From Rivularia sp963920925 (GTDB lineage: Bacteria > Cyanobacteriota > Cyanobacteriia > Cyanobacteriales > Nostocaceae), in NCBI RefSeq assembly GCF_963920925.1, contig NZ_CAWUDI010000002.1, forward strand, positions 208,198-272,197: DNA of 64,000 nucleotides, given 5' to 3'. Position numbers and translations under genes: made by a program. Below are positions 44,844-54,491 of this stretch, in pieces. Under the pieces are notes generated by a model, which was given only the letters and a program-made list of their open reading frames with translations, searched no databases and was not told the DNA's origin. The first letter of the stretch is position 1. Every line of letters starts with the position of its first letter.

Positions 44844-44941
44844 GAGATGGGGAGATGGGGGAATGGGGGGATGGGGAGATAGGGAGATAGGGAGATGAAG
44901 AGACAAGGAGAATTTAACCTTTAACCTTTAACCTTTAACCT
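44844..44941. repeat. Purine-rich GGGGAGAT / AACCTTT repeat tract
   Basis: Runs of GGGGAGATGGGG and GGGAGATA variants pass into TTTAACC units. This type recurs at 52770, 55770 and 58255. It has no coding capacity. Confidence 0.75.
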
Positions 44942-44985
44942 AATAACTCCTAGCTCCTAACTGATAATTAATAACTGCTCACTGC

Positions 44986-46746
44986 TCACTGATTAACGAT
45001 ACATTTCGCATCTAGCACTGTATATTGTTTAACTTTTGCGACGGTGCAATTTGGTAGGGTTTTTGATAAGGCTGGGACGTTTCCTTGCTGTAAACTTTGA
45101 GATATATCTTTGGTTATTTTGACTAATTTATCTTGGTTAAGATTGCTTTGATAATATTGTTTGAGTAAAGAACTGGTTTGAATATATTGGGGTGTGAAGG
45201 CTCCTGATTCTAACAGCCAAAAATCAACTTGATATTTTTGAATAAAAGCTTTTACGTCTGCTAAATTTTGGCTATATTGAGCTTGAATTAAATCTACGAC
45301 TCGCTGACGAAATTTGGTATAATAACCAAAGTGATAGGGAATTGCATATTCTCTACCTATCAAAATTGAACGTTGCGAAAACGTAGGTAAATAGTTAACT
45401 TCTTCAGTTATTGAAGCAATTAAAATATCTTTTGGCTGTTGCTGAAAAAAATCATATAAAGCTGGATATTCTCCAATTTGATAACCAGTTTTGGGAAAAT
45501 TTTGTATGAATAATGGATAGTAAAATAATAGCGTTACCGAAATAAAAGCTGTAAACAATAAAGTAGATAATTTTAGAAACCTGTTAGAGTATTTGTTTTG
45601 TCTGTAATTAATAGAAAAAAGAGCTTCTAAAATAGCTGTTAAAGTAATAGCTGCCGATATACAGAAAACAATTCGCAAGTTATGTTCCATATAGCGGCTG
45701 GGAAGATGAAGTCTGAATAGAAAAATATGAGCAGCCACAAACATTCCCATAGCTGCCAATAACATTTGAGGCAATATCATTATTTCTTCCGTTACCTTTC
45801 GCAGCAAAGAAAACCTGGAACGAAACCGCATTAAAATAGGTAACAGTAAACCAAAATAATAAGTTGCGGGAATAAATAAATTCTTGGGAAGAATTCCGCT
45901 ACGTCCGCTCCAAAAGTAGTCAAACGTATTATCATTGAAAAAAGAGCTTCTTCCTTTGGGATAAAATTCGGTTAATTGCTTTGCTTGAGCAACACTAATT
46001 ATTGGTGCGTATTCAGATGATTTTAAAGCATAGGGTAGCAACACTAAAAAAGCTACTCCTAAGCCAGCAGCACAGAAAATATAATTATGCTTTTGTTGTG
46101 AAAAGCGAATCCCATTTGAAAAATCCCACAATCGGATAACTAAAATACCCGCGCAAATAAACACATATTGGGGATAGAAAAATCCTAAAAATATAATTGT
46201 AACTAAACAAGGAAATAAAGATTTACGACACAAGTAAAATAAAAACGCTAAAAATAAAGGATATATAAATGCTCTTGGTGTAGCAGAAACTAAATCATCT
46301 TTTCTCCAAATATTTTGATTAAACATTAAAGTTGCCATAAATGCGGTAATTGGCAACGGTAAAATTTGTAAACAAAAAGCAAAACAATAGCCAGTAGCAA
46401 TTAATCCCAATACTAATGGCAGTAATTTATTTAACAGTAATGGATTAATTCCTAAAACTGCAAACGCTCGATAAAAATTGGAGTATCCCACAGGGGCTAC
46501 CGATTGAAAATAATCGGCAATTAAATCGTCTGGGAACAGATTTGGATCTACAAATCTCAACATCCAAAATACGTGTTGTCTTGCATCATCCTGCACTACA
46601 TACTCGCTAGCGAAAGCTTGCTGCAATCCCAACATTGCATAACCAGCAGCAAATATCAGACTTAAACTAAACCAAAAAAATACTTGTTTTTGAGAAATTT
46701 TTGTATTTTTAGCCAGCAAGCTCTTATTTAGGGTTTTTATTAACAT
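44986..46746 (-). CDS. Multi-membrane GT-C-type glycosyltransferase-like protein
   Basis: 586 aa with about 11-12 membrane helices. An early periplasmic loop contains the acidic pair VQDDARQH (about 52-58), the usual place of the catalytic DD/DE of GT-C enzymes, followed by an extended F-P-D-D loop. A C-terminal soluble domain (about 440-586) follows the last helix. No exact family is recognised. It is the last gene of the minus block, 9 bases after the next one, hence cotranscribed. It probably transfers a sugar from a polyprenyl-phosphate donor on the outer face of the membrane. Confidence 0.72.
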   Translation of the reverse strand: MLIKTLNKSLLAKNTKISQKQVFFWFSLSLIFAAGYAMLGLQQAFASEYVVQDDARQHVFWMLRFVDPNLFPDDLIADYFQSVAPVGYSNFYRAFAVLGINPLLLNKLLPLVLGLIATGYCFAFCLQILPLPITAFMATLMFNQNIWRKDDLVSATPRAFIYPLFLAFLFYLCRKSLFPCLVTIIFLGFFYPQYVFICAGILVIRLWDFSNGIRFSQQKHNYIFCAAGLGVAFLVLLPYALKSSEYAPIISVAQAKQLTEFYPKGRSSFFNDNTFDYFWSGRSGILPKNLFIPATYYFGLLLPILMRFRSRFSLLRKVTEEIMILPQMLLAAMGMFVAAHIFLFRLHLPSRYMEHNLRIVFCISAAITLTAILEALFSINYRQNKYSNRFLKLSTLLFTAFISVTLLFYYPLFIQNFPKTGYQIGEYPALYDFFQQQPKDILIASITEEVNYLPTFSQRSILIGREYAIPYHFGYYTKFRQRVVDLIQAQYSQNLADVKAFIQKYQVDFWLLESGAFTPQYIQTSSLLKQYYQSNLNQDKLVKITKDISQSLQQGNVPALSKTLPNCTVAKVKQYTVLDAKCIVNQ

Positions 46747-46755
46747 AGTTAGTAA

Positions 46756-48318
46756 TTATATTTTTTTTACTCTCCATAAAAAAGGCTGAATTTCATCAAT
46801 ATTATGTTGAGCTTGGTATTTTGCTAGTAATTCATCAGAAGAACGATAAATAAAAACTTCTTCAAAAGATGCTGGTATCTGTGGAATTTTCGCCGACGAT
46901 ATTAACTGAAGATGAACTTTATTCTGCAATAGATGAGTTAATCCAAGTAATTCATTAGGTGGAATGTCACTAATAACCAAAGGATTTTCTGACTGATTTA
47001 TAATACTAACTGCTTCGGGAGTATGGCGCGTTTTGAAAGCACCTTTATTCCACCATATAGGAACTTGAGAGCTAATTGCACTAGATAAAATACCTCCTAC
47101 AATCAAAACAGCAACAATATTTCGCCATTTCTTAAATCCTTTTTTCTGATTAGATTTTTCCCTCAATTTACTAGCTAATAAATATGATACTGCAACTTGA
47201 ATTCCTAATAAACAAGGCGTTGCATAGCGAGCAATAGTAGAACGGCGACCTGATAATATAATATCTGGAACTATTAAAGCTAGTCCAATTACTCCGATTA
47301 AAGTAATAATAAATATTCCAGCTTTAGGCACAGTTTTGCATAAAAAATACAAGGCATACAAGGCTAAAAATAAACTCAGATAAGTAAGCGGATTAAACAG
47401 ACTACGACCTTGATTAACATCTATGAAAATGCGGCTAAGATTTAACCCCCATAAAATAGGTAAAAATCCTTTGGCAATTCTATTAACATGGTCTGTATTA
47501 CTTAATAAGTTGGAAAAGTTCTCGATCGCAACTAACAGCCAAGGAAGAAAAAGTAATATACCAAGAAAACTGGCAAATATATAACTTTTCAAAGCTTTAG
47601 TTAATCGGAAATTTTCACTAACTAAAACGTATATACCATGCCCTACAAATACAAACGCAGAAAAAGGATGAGTATAAAGTCCTAAAGAAACAGTAGTACC
47701 GTAAACAATCCAAGGAAGTATTTTTTTCTTTCTAATTGCCCAAAGTAGCGCCGCACAAGAAACAAAAATACTAACAATCCATAGGCTATATTCTCGTGCT
47801 TCTTGAGCATATAAAACATGAAAAGGTGAAATAGCTATTAAGCAAACTGACACCCAAGAAACTAATTTAGAATTAAATAATTCCTGAGTTAACCAGTAAA
47901 TTGCAGGAAATGCCAGCAAACTTATCAAAGCAGATAATAATCTAATATTAAATATTGAATTACCAGTAGCTTGCAACCAAAAACGCGCCATTAGATAATA
48001 AAGAGGAGAATGTTCTGGATTATGGGCTAAAGCTTTGATAGTATCGTTGAGATTTCTTGTATCGTTAGGATACTGATAAGTTTGCAGAAAGTTTTCAATA
48101 CTAATAACCTCACCGTTATAAACTTCATTGGTTAATTCTGGACTTACGTATCCAGAAATGCGTACAGAAGTCATTGTTTCATCGTACCAGTAAGTTTTCT
48201 GTTCTAAGTTATAAAACCGAAAAAATATTCCGATAGCGATGATGATTGCAATAAATTTAGCAACATTGAGTTTTTGCTGCGATTTAATTGATTTATTTAA
48301 TAAGGTTATATGTGTCAT
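46756..48318 (-). CDS. GT39/ArnT-like membrane glycosyltransferase
   Basis: 520 aa, about 10-12 membrane helices. The first loop reads KTYWYDETMTSVRISGYVSPE with the D-E pair typical of the PMT/ArnT superfamily, followed by HNPEHSPLYYLMARFWLQATGNSIFNIRLLSAL, also family-like. A soluble C-terminal tail (about 420-520) is present. It should use a lipid-phosphate-linked sugar. It lies 9 bases before the 586-aa gene. Confidence 0.83.
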   Translation of the reverse strand: MTHITLLNKSIKSQQKLNVAKFIAIIIAIGIFFRFYNLEQKTYWYDETMTSVRISGYVSPELTNEVYNGEVISIENFLQTYQYPNDTRNLNDTIKALAHNPEHSPLYYLMARFWLQATGNSIFNIRLLSALISLLAFPAIYWLTQELFNSKLVSWVSVCLIAISPFHVLYAQEAREYSLWIVSIFVSCAALLWAIRKKKILPWIVYGTTVSLGLYTHPFSAFVFVGHGIYVLVSENFRLTKALKSYIFASFLGILLFLPWLLVAIENFSNLLSNTDHVNRIAKGFLPILWGLNLSRIFIDVNQGRSLFNPLTYLSLFLALYALYFLCKTVPKAGIFIITLIGVIGLALIVPDIILSGRRSTIARYATPCLLGIQVAVSYLLASKLREKSNQKKGFKKWRNIVAVLIVGGILSSAISSQVPIWWNKGAFKTRHTPEAVSIINQSENPLVISDIPPNELLGLTHLLQNKVHLQLISSAKIPQIPASFEEVFIYRSSDELLAKYQAQHNIDEIQPFLWRVKKI

Positions 48319-48447
48319 TGAACGGTCTTTTTATTCACTTAATTGCTGAACTTCATTTCTGAATTTAACATATATAAATTCACTTTTCCTCTGTTCCCTG
48401 TTCCCTCCTTCCTACTCCCCACTCAGCATTTTTATGTTGATAGAGTA

Positions 48448-50016
48448 TTATGATAAATCGTATAAATAAACGAAAGCACCGGGACTTTCAAAGTAATCAA
48501 TTTGTTTACCGATTTTATCTAAATAAGACTTCATCATTTCATTTTCAGCACCTACATGAGAATGAGAAAAAAGCAGCCATACTCGTTTATTTCCACGAAG
48601 CTGATTTAGGTCGTTTTCATATCTTTGACGTTCTTTATCTGATAAATCCCTGCCGTCATACTTATCTAAATCATCTACTCCAATAATATAATCTCCTTCT
48701 TGATAACCATATTTATCTGCATAATACAAAAATTGATAATGTCCTCGCTGGTAAATATATAAAATATCTGAAGGTTGCTCGCGAGATTTTACATAGTTAA
48801 GTACTAGCTTAATTTCTTCATTCCAATTTGGATTTATTAAAAGATTACTAGCTTTGGTTATTGGTTGAAAAAGTAACGATACTAAAAGTATAATTCCAAC
48901 TATAACCGTGGGTTTGGAACGGGCTTTTATAATTAGGCTATGTACTCCTTCCGCAATTAATAAAATAAAAAAAGGAGCCAGAAATAAAACCAAACGACCG
49001 CGAAATGGATACTTCTGTAAATAAGCCGCAAAAAACGTCACAATTAATGGAGAAAGTATAATTAAAAGTTTTCCTTTTTGTCGATAAAATAATGATATAC
49101 AGCCAATTACAAAGGCAAAAATAGCAACTCCATCCATTATTCCCCTAAAAGCTAATGGATCGTAGAAAAACTTTCCAAAGGCATCAAATAGCCAAATAAG
49201 ATCAAAAGCAGAAGAAGGAAAAGCATTTTTGCTGTCCCAAGATGTCATTAAATCTTGATTCTTGTTTAAACTTTGCACGGAAACAAAATAAAATAGTACA
49301 AAGCTGATTAACCAAGTTGAGTATATTAGTAATACTCTAAATAATTTAATATTTTTATTTTTTAAAATTTTATTTTGTAAGAGATTAACTAGTAAGTAAC
49401 TAGCTCCTAAACCAGCTAAAACAAAAATGGCTGGATGGGAAAACCAAATAGTTAATGCTCCTAAAACAGAGAACAATATTACTTTATTAATGCTCAGACT
49501 TTTTCTAAAAATCTCTGTTACCAGCAAGCAAGAAAATAATGTCACAGCGACATCGCTTGAATACTGTTTTAATTCAGTTGCATAATAAACTAATTCGTTT
49601 AAGCTAGCTAAAAAGGCTAAAGCTATAGGAACAGCATATCCGCGAAGAAATCGTTTTGCTAATTGATAAAATAGTAATAAAGAAATGATTCCTGAGAATA
49701 AAGGAAATAGTCTTAAAGCATATTCATTATTTCCAAAAATTTGAACTGCTAGTTTTTCAACTATCAAAAACCCAAACGGCGCTCCTTGATCGTAATCTAA
49801 AGGTTGTAATAGCTCTAAGTAGGAACGATTGACAATATTTAATGCTAATACTGCTTCATCAGCCCACAAAGAGCGGTTGTAGAGGTATTGTACAAGTCTG
49901 ACTGCAATGCCAAAACAAATAATAACCCAAGACAGTTTTTGAGGAGAAAATAAATCTTTATATTTTTGATTGGGTTTACTATTTTGATGTGAGTCGATTA
50001 ATATATCTTGCTGCAT
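48448..50016 (-). CDS. GT39-like membrane glycosyltransferase
   Basis: 522 aa, about 11 membrane helices. The loop NRSLWADEAVLALNIVNRSYLELLQPLDYDQGAPFGFLIVEKLAV is typical of the family (D-E then a QxxPP-like motif), with residues EYALRLFPLFSGIISLLLFYQLAKRF after it. The soluble C-terminus (about 420-522) includes YADKYGY. It is the third GT-C gene of the minus block; a 129-base gap with repeats separates it from the next. Confidence 0.83.
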   Translation of the reverse strand: MQQDILIDSHQNSKPNQKYKDLFSPQKLSWVIICFGIAVRLVQYLYNRSLWADEAVLALNIVNRSYLELLQPLDYDQGAPFGFLIVEKLAVQIFGNNEYALRLFPLFSGIISLLLFYQLAKRFLRGYAVPIALAFLASLNELVYYATELKQYSSDVAVTLFSCLLVTEIFRKSLSINKVILFSVLGALTIWFSHPAIFVLAGLGASYLLVNLLQNKILKNKNIKLFRVLLIYSTWLISFVLFYFVSVQSLNKNQDLMTSWDSKNAFPSSAFDLIWLFDAFGKFFYDPLAFRGIMDGVAIFAFVIGCISLFYRQKGKLLIILSPLIVTFFAAYLQKYPFRGRLVLFLAPFFILLIAEGVHSLIIKARSKPTVIVGIILLVSLLFQPITKASNLLINPNWNEEIKLVLNYVKSREQPSDILYIYQRGHYQFLYYADKYGYQEGDYIIGVDDLDKYDGRDLSDKERQRYENDLNQLRGNKRVWLLFSHSHVGAENEMMKSYLDKIGKQIDYFESPGAFVYLYDLS

Positions 50017-50127
50017 AATTTTGATCTGAAATCAATTTAATAATATTGGCTCTTTAGCAATTAAATAGGTAGGTAATAATTTTTTTCCTATGTTGCCCAT
50101 TCCCCGTTCCCTGTTCCCTACTCCCAT

Positions 50128-51078
50128 TTAATTTTGACTACGCATTTTTTTTATCGTAGTTAGATAATTACCTACAAAAGGAAGTCCCCCAAGGGCTGGT
50201 AGTAAATATCGGGAAGTACAAAGTAAACCTAAAGCCGCAGCAGTAGGAGCATTCAAATATGGTTTATAAAAAGCAATCAAAGCAGCATCTCTTGTACCAA
50301 CTCCGGCAAAAGTCAGTGGTAGTAAACCCGCTAAGATTGCCAGAGGTGCTAATGCTAAATTTGCTAAAAAAGGAACCGTTTGTTTCAGGGCAAGGGTAAA
50401 AAACCATATTTGTAAAAGATGTCCGAACCAAATAATAACCGAAGTCAGAGTAATTTTTAAAAGATGCCGTTTGTCTCTCCAAAAATATTTATGCATTTCG
50501 CTCCAAGAATCGCGCAATTTTGCTATTTTTGACTTAATTTTCTGAGGTGCAATTCTACCTGTAAACTGAAATATCAAATTAGCAAACTGACGAGAAGCAA
50601 TCAATAATAATCCAATAATTAAACCAGAGATAACGCTAGCTGTCATTATCGAAAATAGCCAATCTTTTTGAGGATAAAGCGTCAATCCAAAGGCACACCA
50701 TACCAGCAGTGATAGCATATCGCAGGCTTTTTCAAATACTACTAAAGATAAAGATAGCGAACCTTCTAAATGTCCTTTTTCTTTAATAAAATAAGCTTTT
50801 ACTATATCACCCATTTTTGAGGGTAATACCATATTTAATACGCTAGCTGTTAAAATCAAGCGATTTGCTTCACCGAATCCCAAACGGGTACGACTCGGAG
50901 TAAGCTGTTGCAAACGCCAAGCTGTTAACATTGTTAAGGGTACAACCATCCCCAAACTGATTGCCATCCAAAGTTTATCGCTATTTTGAAATACTTCTAT
51001 TAATTTGGGAAAATCTATTTTCCAGTAAATTATTATCAAAATTGTCAGACTAACAGCGATAGAAATAAGTTTTTTCAT
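50128..51078 (-). CDS. Lysylphosphatidylglycerol synthase-like flippase domain protein
   Basis: 316 aa, 7-8 membrane helices, no soluble synthetase domain. It has the motifs of the UPF0104/LPG-synthase membrane domain: GEANRLILTASVLNMVLPSKMGDIVKAYFI, then LSLVVFEKACDML and PLTFAGVGTRDAALI. These proteins are linked with flipping of lipids or lipid-linked sugars. Within a glycosyltransferase cluster it is a candidate flippase for the polyprenyl-phosphate sugar made by the GT2 enzyme. It lies 20 bases after the toroid gene. Confidence 0.85.
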   Translation of the reverse strand: MKKLISIAVSLTILIIIYWKIDFPKLIEVFQNSDKLWMAISLGMVVPLTMLTAWRLQQLTPSRTRLGFGEANRLILTASVLNMVLPSKMGDIVKAYFIKEKGHLEGSLSLSLVVFEKACDMLSLLVWCAFGLTLYPQKDWLFSIMTASVISGLIIGLLLIASRQFANLIFQFTGRIAPQKIKSKIAKLRDSWSEMHKYFWRDKRHLLKITLTSVIIWFGHLLQIWFFTLALKQTVPFLANLALAPLAILAGLLPLTFAGVGTRDAALIAFYKPYLNAPTAAALGLLCTSRYLLPALGGLPFVGNYLTTIKKMRSQN

Positions 51079-51098
51079 ATTTTCATATTTTTATATTT

Positions 51099-52757
51099 TC
51101 ATAATTCGCGCTCGATTTTTAATGGTTGAGAAGGAGCGAGTTTTTTAACTTCGTCTGTTAAATGCAGCCAAGGTTGTAGTTGGCTTTTTTGAAACGTCCG
51201 ACTCATCACAACATAAATAGAAGTTTGATCGCAGCCAATACCCGCAGAAATCACGTTATCCCAAGTTTTCGCTTCCAGTTTATCGACAACATACCATTTG
51301 CCGTTTTGCCATTGAAATTGACGAGTAAACCAAAATGGTGCATCGTTTTTACCAACAATTAAAACCCTTTGTAATAGCTTGCGAATTAAATCGGGAAAAA
51401 ATCTTCCCACAGTTAACATCACAATTCTTAGAATCATTAAGTTAAGCGGTGTCATTTGCTTTTGTTTTGCCCACCCTAGATTTCCGCTAATAGTGATTTC
51501 GTCATCGTTAATATTTATTTTGTAAGGTGAAACTAAATGCCCTACCGCATTTTTTATTTTGCCTTTATCTTTTATCTGTAAAGAAATTTGCGTATCGGCA
51601 ACGATTAATTTATTATCCCGGAATAGCTTGAAAACTCCGCCTTTATTCAAAGCTAAATATAGCTGTGTATTTTCGCGGCGATCAATCAATATTTTGGCAT
51701 TCTGTAACCATACACGATTATTTTGAGATTTATTTTGAGATTTATTTTGAAATGTATCTATAGATGGTCTTTCCTCTACAAAATCTCGCCAAGTTAACAA
51801 ATAATTCCATGTATGATGTCCGATAATATGGTCATCAGCATAACAGGGAGATAATCCATTTGCTAAACCTTGTAAAAAACGCTGATTAATTTCTAGCCCT
51901 TCCGGCATCCATTCCCCAACTAATTCAAAACCGTGGGGGAAAAAGTTATAAGTATTGCGGCTGGTATATTCCCCACCATAGGAACCGTCGGGATGTACAA
52001 ATTCAGCAGCTAAGTTTACAGCTTTAATTAATGCTTCCTTGATACGTATATCTGGATTAAACTGATAAATTCTTGCCAAACACGAAATAGTTAAAGTATG
52101 ATATCCAGGGTCGCAGCCTTCATATTCAATAAACCAACCTTCATCATTTTGCCACGATAAAACACGCTCCAAACGCTGTACTTTCGCTTTATCCCATCGA
52201 GAAGTTTTTAAAAGTTGTGATAATCTTTCCAAACATAAAACAATTAATGCTTGATGATTGGTTAATTGTCCGCTTTCATGATGCTCTGCCAACCAGTCTG
52301 CACGTTTTGTAAAAAAGTTTAAAATCGCTTGATTATCTAATTGATTATTATCTAAATTATTTGCTAATTTATTTTCTAAATCCAAAAGTATATAGCTTTC
52401 AATACAAGCCAGTAGCGAAAAAGCAGCAGCCCCCGAAGCTCGTTCAAAAGGAAAATAATCATCGCAAGAACCATCTTGATGAGCGCTGCGAGCCGCATAA
52501 AAAATTCCCGCTTCCACCCAATCCTTAACAACAGGCTGACGATAAAACGGATTATTCGGCACATCAGTATCGTAAATTAAAGCCAAAGGATAGACAAATT
52601 CCTGCGCCATCCCACTAGGGAAATCAATGATTTTATAATGCCAAAAATTACGGTCAAAACAGCCATAAGTAGGGCTGTGGGGGTTGCGATCTAGTAAAGT
52701 TAGAATCTTCGGGATTTGAGCTAACGCTTCAATTGCAAATAAATCTTTGTTGGGCAT
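51099..52757 (-). CDS. Predicted toroid plus beta-sandwich polysaccharide-active protein
   Basis: About 552 aa from MPNKDLFAIEALAQIPKIL. The frame extends 23 codons upstream, but those encode a Ser/Pro tract translated from the GGGGACAAGGGG repeat, so I start at 52757. There is no signal peptide. Residues 1-350 contain repeated helical pairs with HQDGSCDDYFP, WQNDEGWFIEYEG and VHPDGSYGGEYTS, in the style of alpha/alpha toroids (heparinase II/III, polysaccharide lyases). Residues about 355-552 look like a beta-sandwich. Function is inferred: glycan lyase, epimerase or binding. It is embedded in the glycosylation cluster. Confidence 0.65.
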   Translation of the reverse strand: MPNKDLFAIEALAQIPKILTLLDRNPHSPTYGCFDRNFWHYKIIDFPSGMAQEFVYPLALIYDTDVPNNPFYRQPVVKDWVEAGIFYAARSAHQDGSCDDYFPFERASGAAAFSLLACIESYILLDLENKLANNLDNNQLDNQAILNFFTKRADWLAEHHESGQLTNHQALIVLCLERLSQLLKTSRWDKAKVQRLERVLSWQNDEGWFIEYEGCDPGYHTLTISCLARIYQFNPDIRIKEALIKAVNLAAEFVHPDGSYGGEYTSRNTYNFFPHGFELVGEWMPEGLEINQRFLQGLANGLSPCYADDHIIGHHTWNYLLTWRDFVEERPSIDTFQNKSQNKSQNNRVWLQNAKILIDRRENTQLYLALNKGGVFKLFRDNKLIVADTQISLQIKDKGKIKNAVGHLVSPYKININDDEITISGNLGWAKQKQMTPLNLMILRIVMLTVGRFFPDLIRKLLQRVLIVGKNDAPFWFTRQFQWQNGKWYVVDKLEAKTWDNVISAGIGCDQTSIYVVMSRTFQKSQLQPWLHLTDEVKKLAPSQPLKIEREL

Positions 52758-52769
52758 TGGGGATTGACG

Positions 52770-52839
52770 GAGATGGGGAGATGGGGGGAGATGGGGAGAT
52801 GGGGAGACAAGGGGACAAGGGGACAAGGGGACAAGGGGA
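52770..52839. repeat. GGGGAGATGGGG / GGGGACAAGGGG repeat tract
   Basis: Alternating GGGGAGAT and GGGGACAA units upstream of the toroid gene, which also produce a spurious N-terminal extension of that frame. Confidence 0.8.
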
Positions 52840-52921
52840 AATTTAAACTTTCTAACTTCTCACTCCCAACTAACTTCTTCAATCCAAAATCTAAAATCTA
52901 AAATCCAAAATCCCATAGCTC

Positions 52922-53890
52922 CTAACTCCTAACTCCTAACTTATTTTCTTGATCCATTTCTTGACGACGCATTCGTAATTGGTTGTCTTCAAGTAATTGA
53001 CGATTTGCTGCCATTAAATCTGCTACTAAACCGAACATCCATAGTTGAAAACCAATTAATATTAATATTGCAGCAAGAATCAAGCTGGGGATGCGAGTGC
53101 GTTCGGTTCCTATGAAGAAAAATATTAACCAGCGTATGCCCAAGCATACTCCTATACTGAATGGAACACTGCCTAAAGTAAAGAAAAAACGCAGCGGTTT
53201 GTATAGCATGAAGATACGAAGGATTGTAAAGAGCGATCGCACGACATAGGAAAGGTTGCTTTTTACTAAACGTGATGGACGAACTACAAAATTTGTTCTG
53301 ATAGGTACGGAAGTTATCTTCATACCTTTTTGTCCTGCTTGAATAATTGTTTCTAATGTATATGTATATTTATTAAACACATTAAATCTCAAAGCAGCTT
53401 CGCGGTTAAAGGCACGGAAGCCGCTTGGAGCATCGGGAATGTTAGTGTTGCTGGCACGACGAACTACCCAACTACCAAATTTTTGTAGCATCTTTTTGGT
53501 CAAAGAAAAATGCTTTGTCTTCCAAATTGGTCTGGCACCAACTACAATATCTGCTTGTCTATAAAGAATTGGTTCTATAAGTTTAGAAATATCATCTGCA
53601 CAATATTGATTATCAGCATCAGTATTAACTATAATGTCTGCTCCTGCTTTTAAAGAGGCTTCTAAACCTGCCATGAAAGCTTTTGCAAGACCCTGATTGT
53701 GTGGCAAGCTAACAATATGCTCTACACCGAAGGCTTTGGCAACTTCTACAGTTCTATCTTTACTACCATCATCAATTACTAAAAATTCTATAGAGTCAAC
53801 GCCATATATTTGCTTTGGTAACTCTGAAAGTGTAGTTCCTAAAGTCGCTTCCTCGTTATAACAAGGAATTTGAATAATCAATTTTGTCAT
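52922..53890 (-). CDS. GT2 glycosyltransferase, Dpm1-like, with C-terminal membrane helices
   Basis: 322 aa. The GT-A fold has IQIPCYNEEATLG at the N-terminus, the VIDDGSKDRT and NTDADNQY (DxD) motifs, and a DAPSGFRAFNREAALRFN acceptor segment. Two hydrophobic segments at about 235-255 and 270-295 anchor it. It should make polyprenyl-phosphate-hexose on the inner face. It is the first gene of the minus block that ends at 44986. Confidence 0.92.
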   Translation of the reverse strand: MTKLIIQIPCYNEEATLGTTLSELPKQIYGVDSIEFLVIDDGSKDRTVEVAKAFGVEHIVSLPHNQGLAKAFMAGLEASLKAGADIIVNTDADNQYCADDISKLIEPILYRQADIVVGARPIWKTKHFSLTKKMLQKFGSWVVRRASNTNIPDAPSGFRAFNREAALRFNVFNKYTYTLETIIQAGQKGMKITSVPIRTNFVVRPSRLVKSNLSYVVRSLFTILRIFMLYKPLRFFFTLGSVPFSIGVCLGIRWLIFFFIGTERTRIPSLILAAILILIGFQLWMFGLVADLMAANRQLLEDNQLRMRRQEMDQENKLGVRS

Positions 53891-54413
53891 AGATTGGTTT
53901 TACTTAATATTTTATTTATTTTTATAAACGTCTAGTTTTAGAAACTGTTCCTTTAGTTTTGAATTCTGAGAACTTAGTTGTGCAAATTGGTTCTTAGTAT
54001 TAAGCATGAAGTATAAAAGTTTGATTATATGCTCTTGGTTTTTCCTCATGTCTTACACCATCGTCATAATCGCTCGATTTTCCGCCTTTAAATCAATTTC
54101 AAGGCTGATATACAAAGTACGTTGAAACGCACTAAAATCCTTGCTCAGTCTGATTTATCAGACTTTATATATGAGCCTGGGAATTTATTCCAAGGCGGTT
54201 GTTGAGTTGAAAGTGCAAAATGTGAATTTTTACTTACTAGTGGCTAATCAAACCCTCTTTATCGCGGATTTTACCATAAGTAAGCTCTTAGCGTTTCCCA
54301 TTTGCTAATTTATATTACTATGTATCCTCGAATACTTGAGGTTTTGCTATCACCTAAAAAAACTGTATAGTTATTTAAACTAATTTATTCGATAAATTTG
54401 TCAAAAATAAAAA
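53891..54413. other. Divergent gap between the two glycosylation blocks
   Basis: 523 bases up to position 54413. It includes the second MITE-like repeat (54052-54224). Promoters of both divergent blocks should flank this repeat. No gene is seen. Confidence 0.5.
54052..54224 (-). repeat. MITE-like structured repeat, copy B
   Basis: On the minus strand it aligns along its whole length with copy A at 20641-20810. The shared arms include CCGCCTTGGAATAAATTCCC, the AGTCTGATAAATCAGACT palindrome and AACGTACTTTGTATAT. The palindromes differ from copy A at paired positions. The end near 54052 carries the same CTTACACCAT terminus; the other end is more diverged. Confidence 0.75.
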
Positions 54414-54491
54414 TTGACATTTATCAAAACTGCTCGTAAATATATAAATCGGTGGAGCAAAAAAATTAGTGATATTCAATACTCCTTCTTT

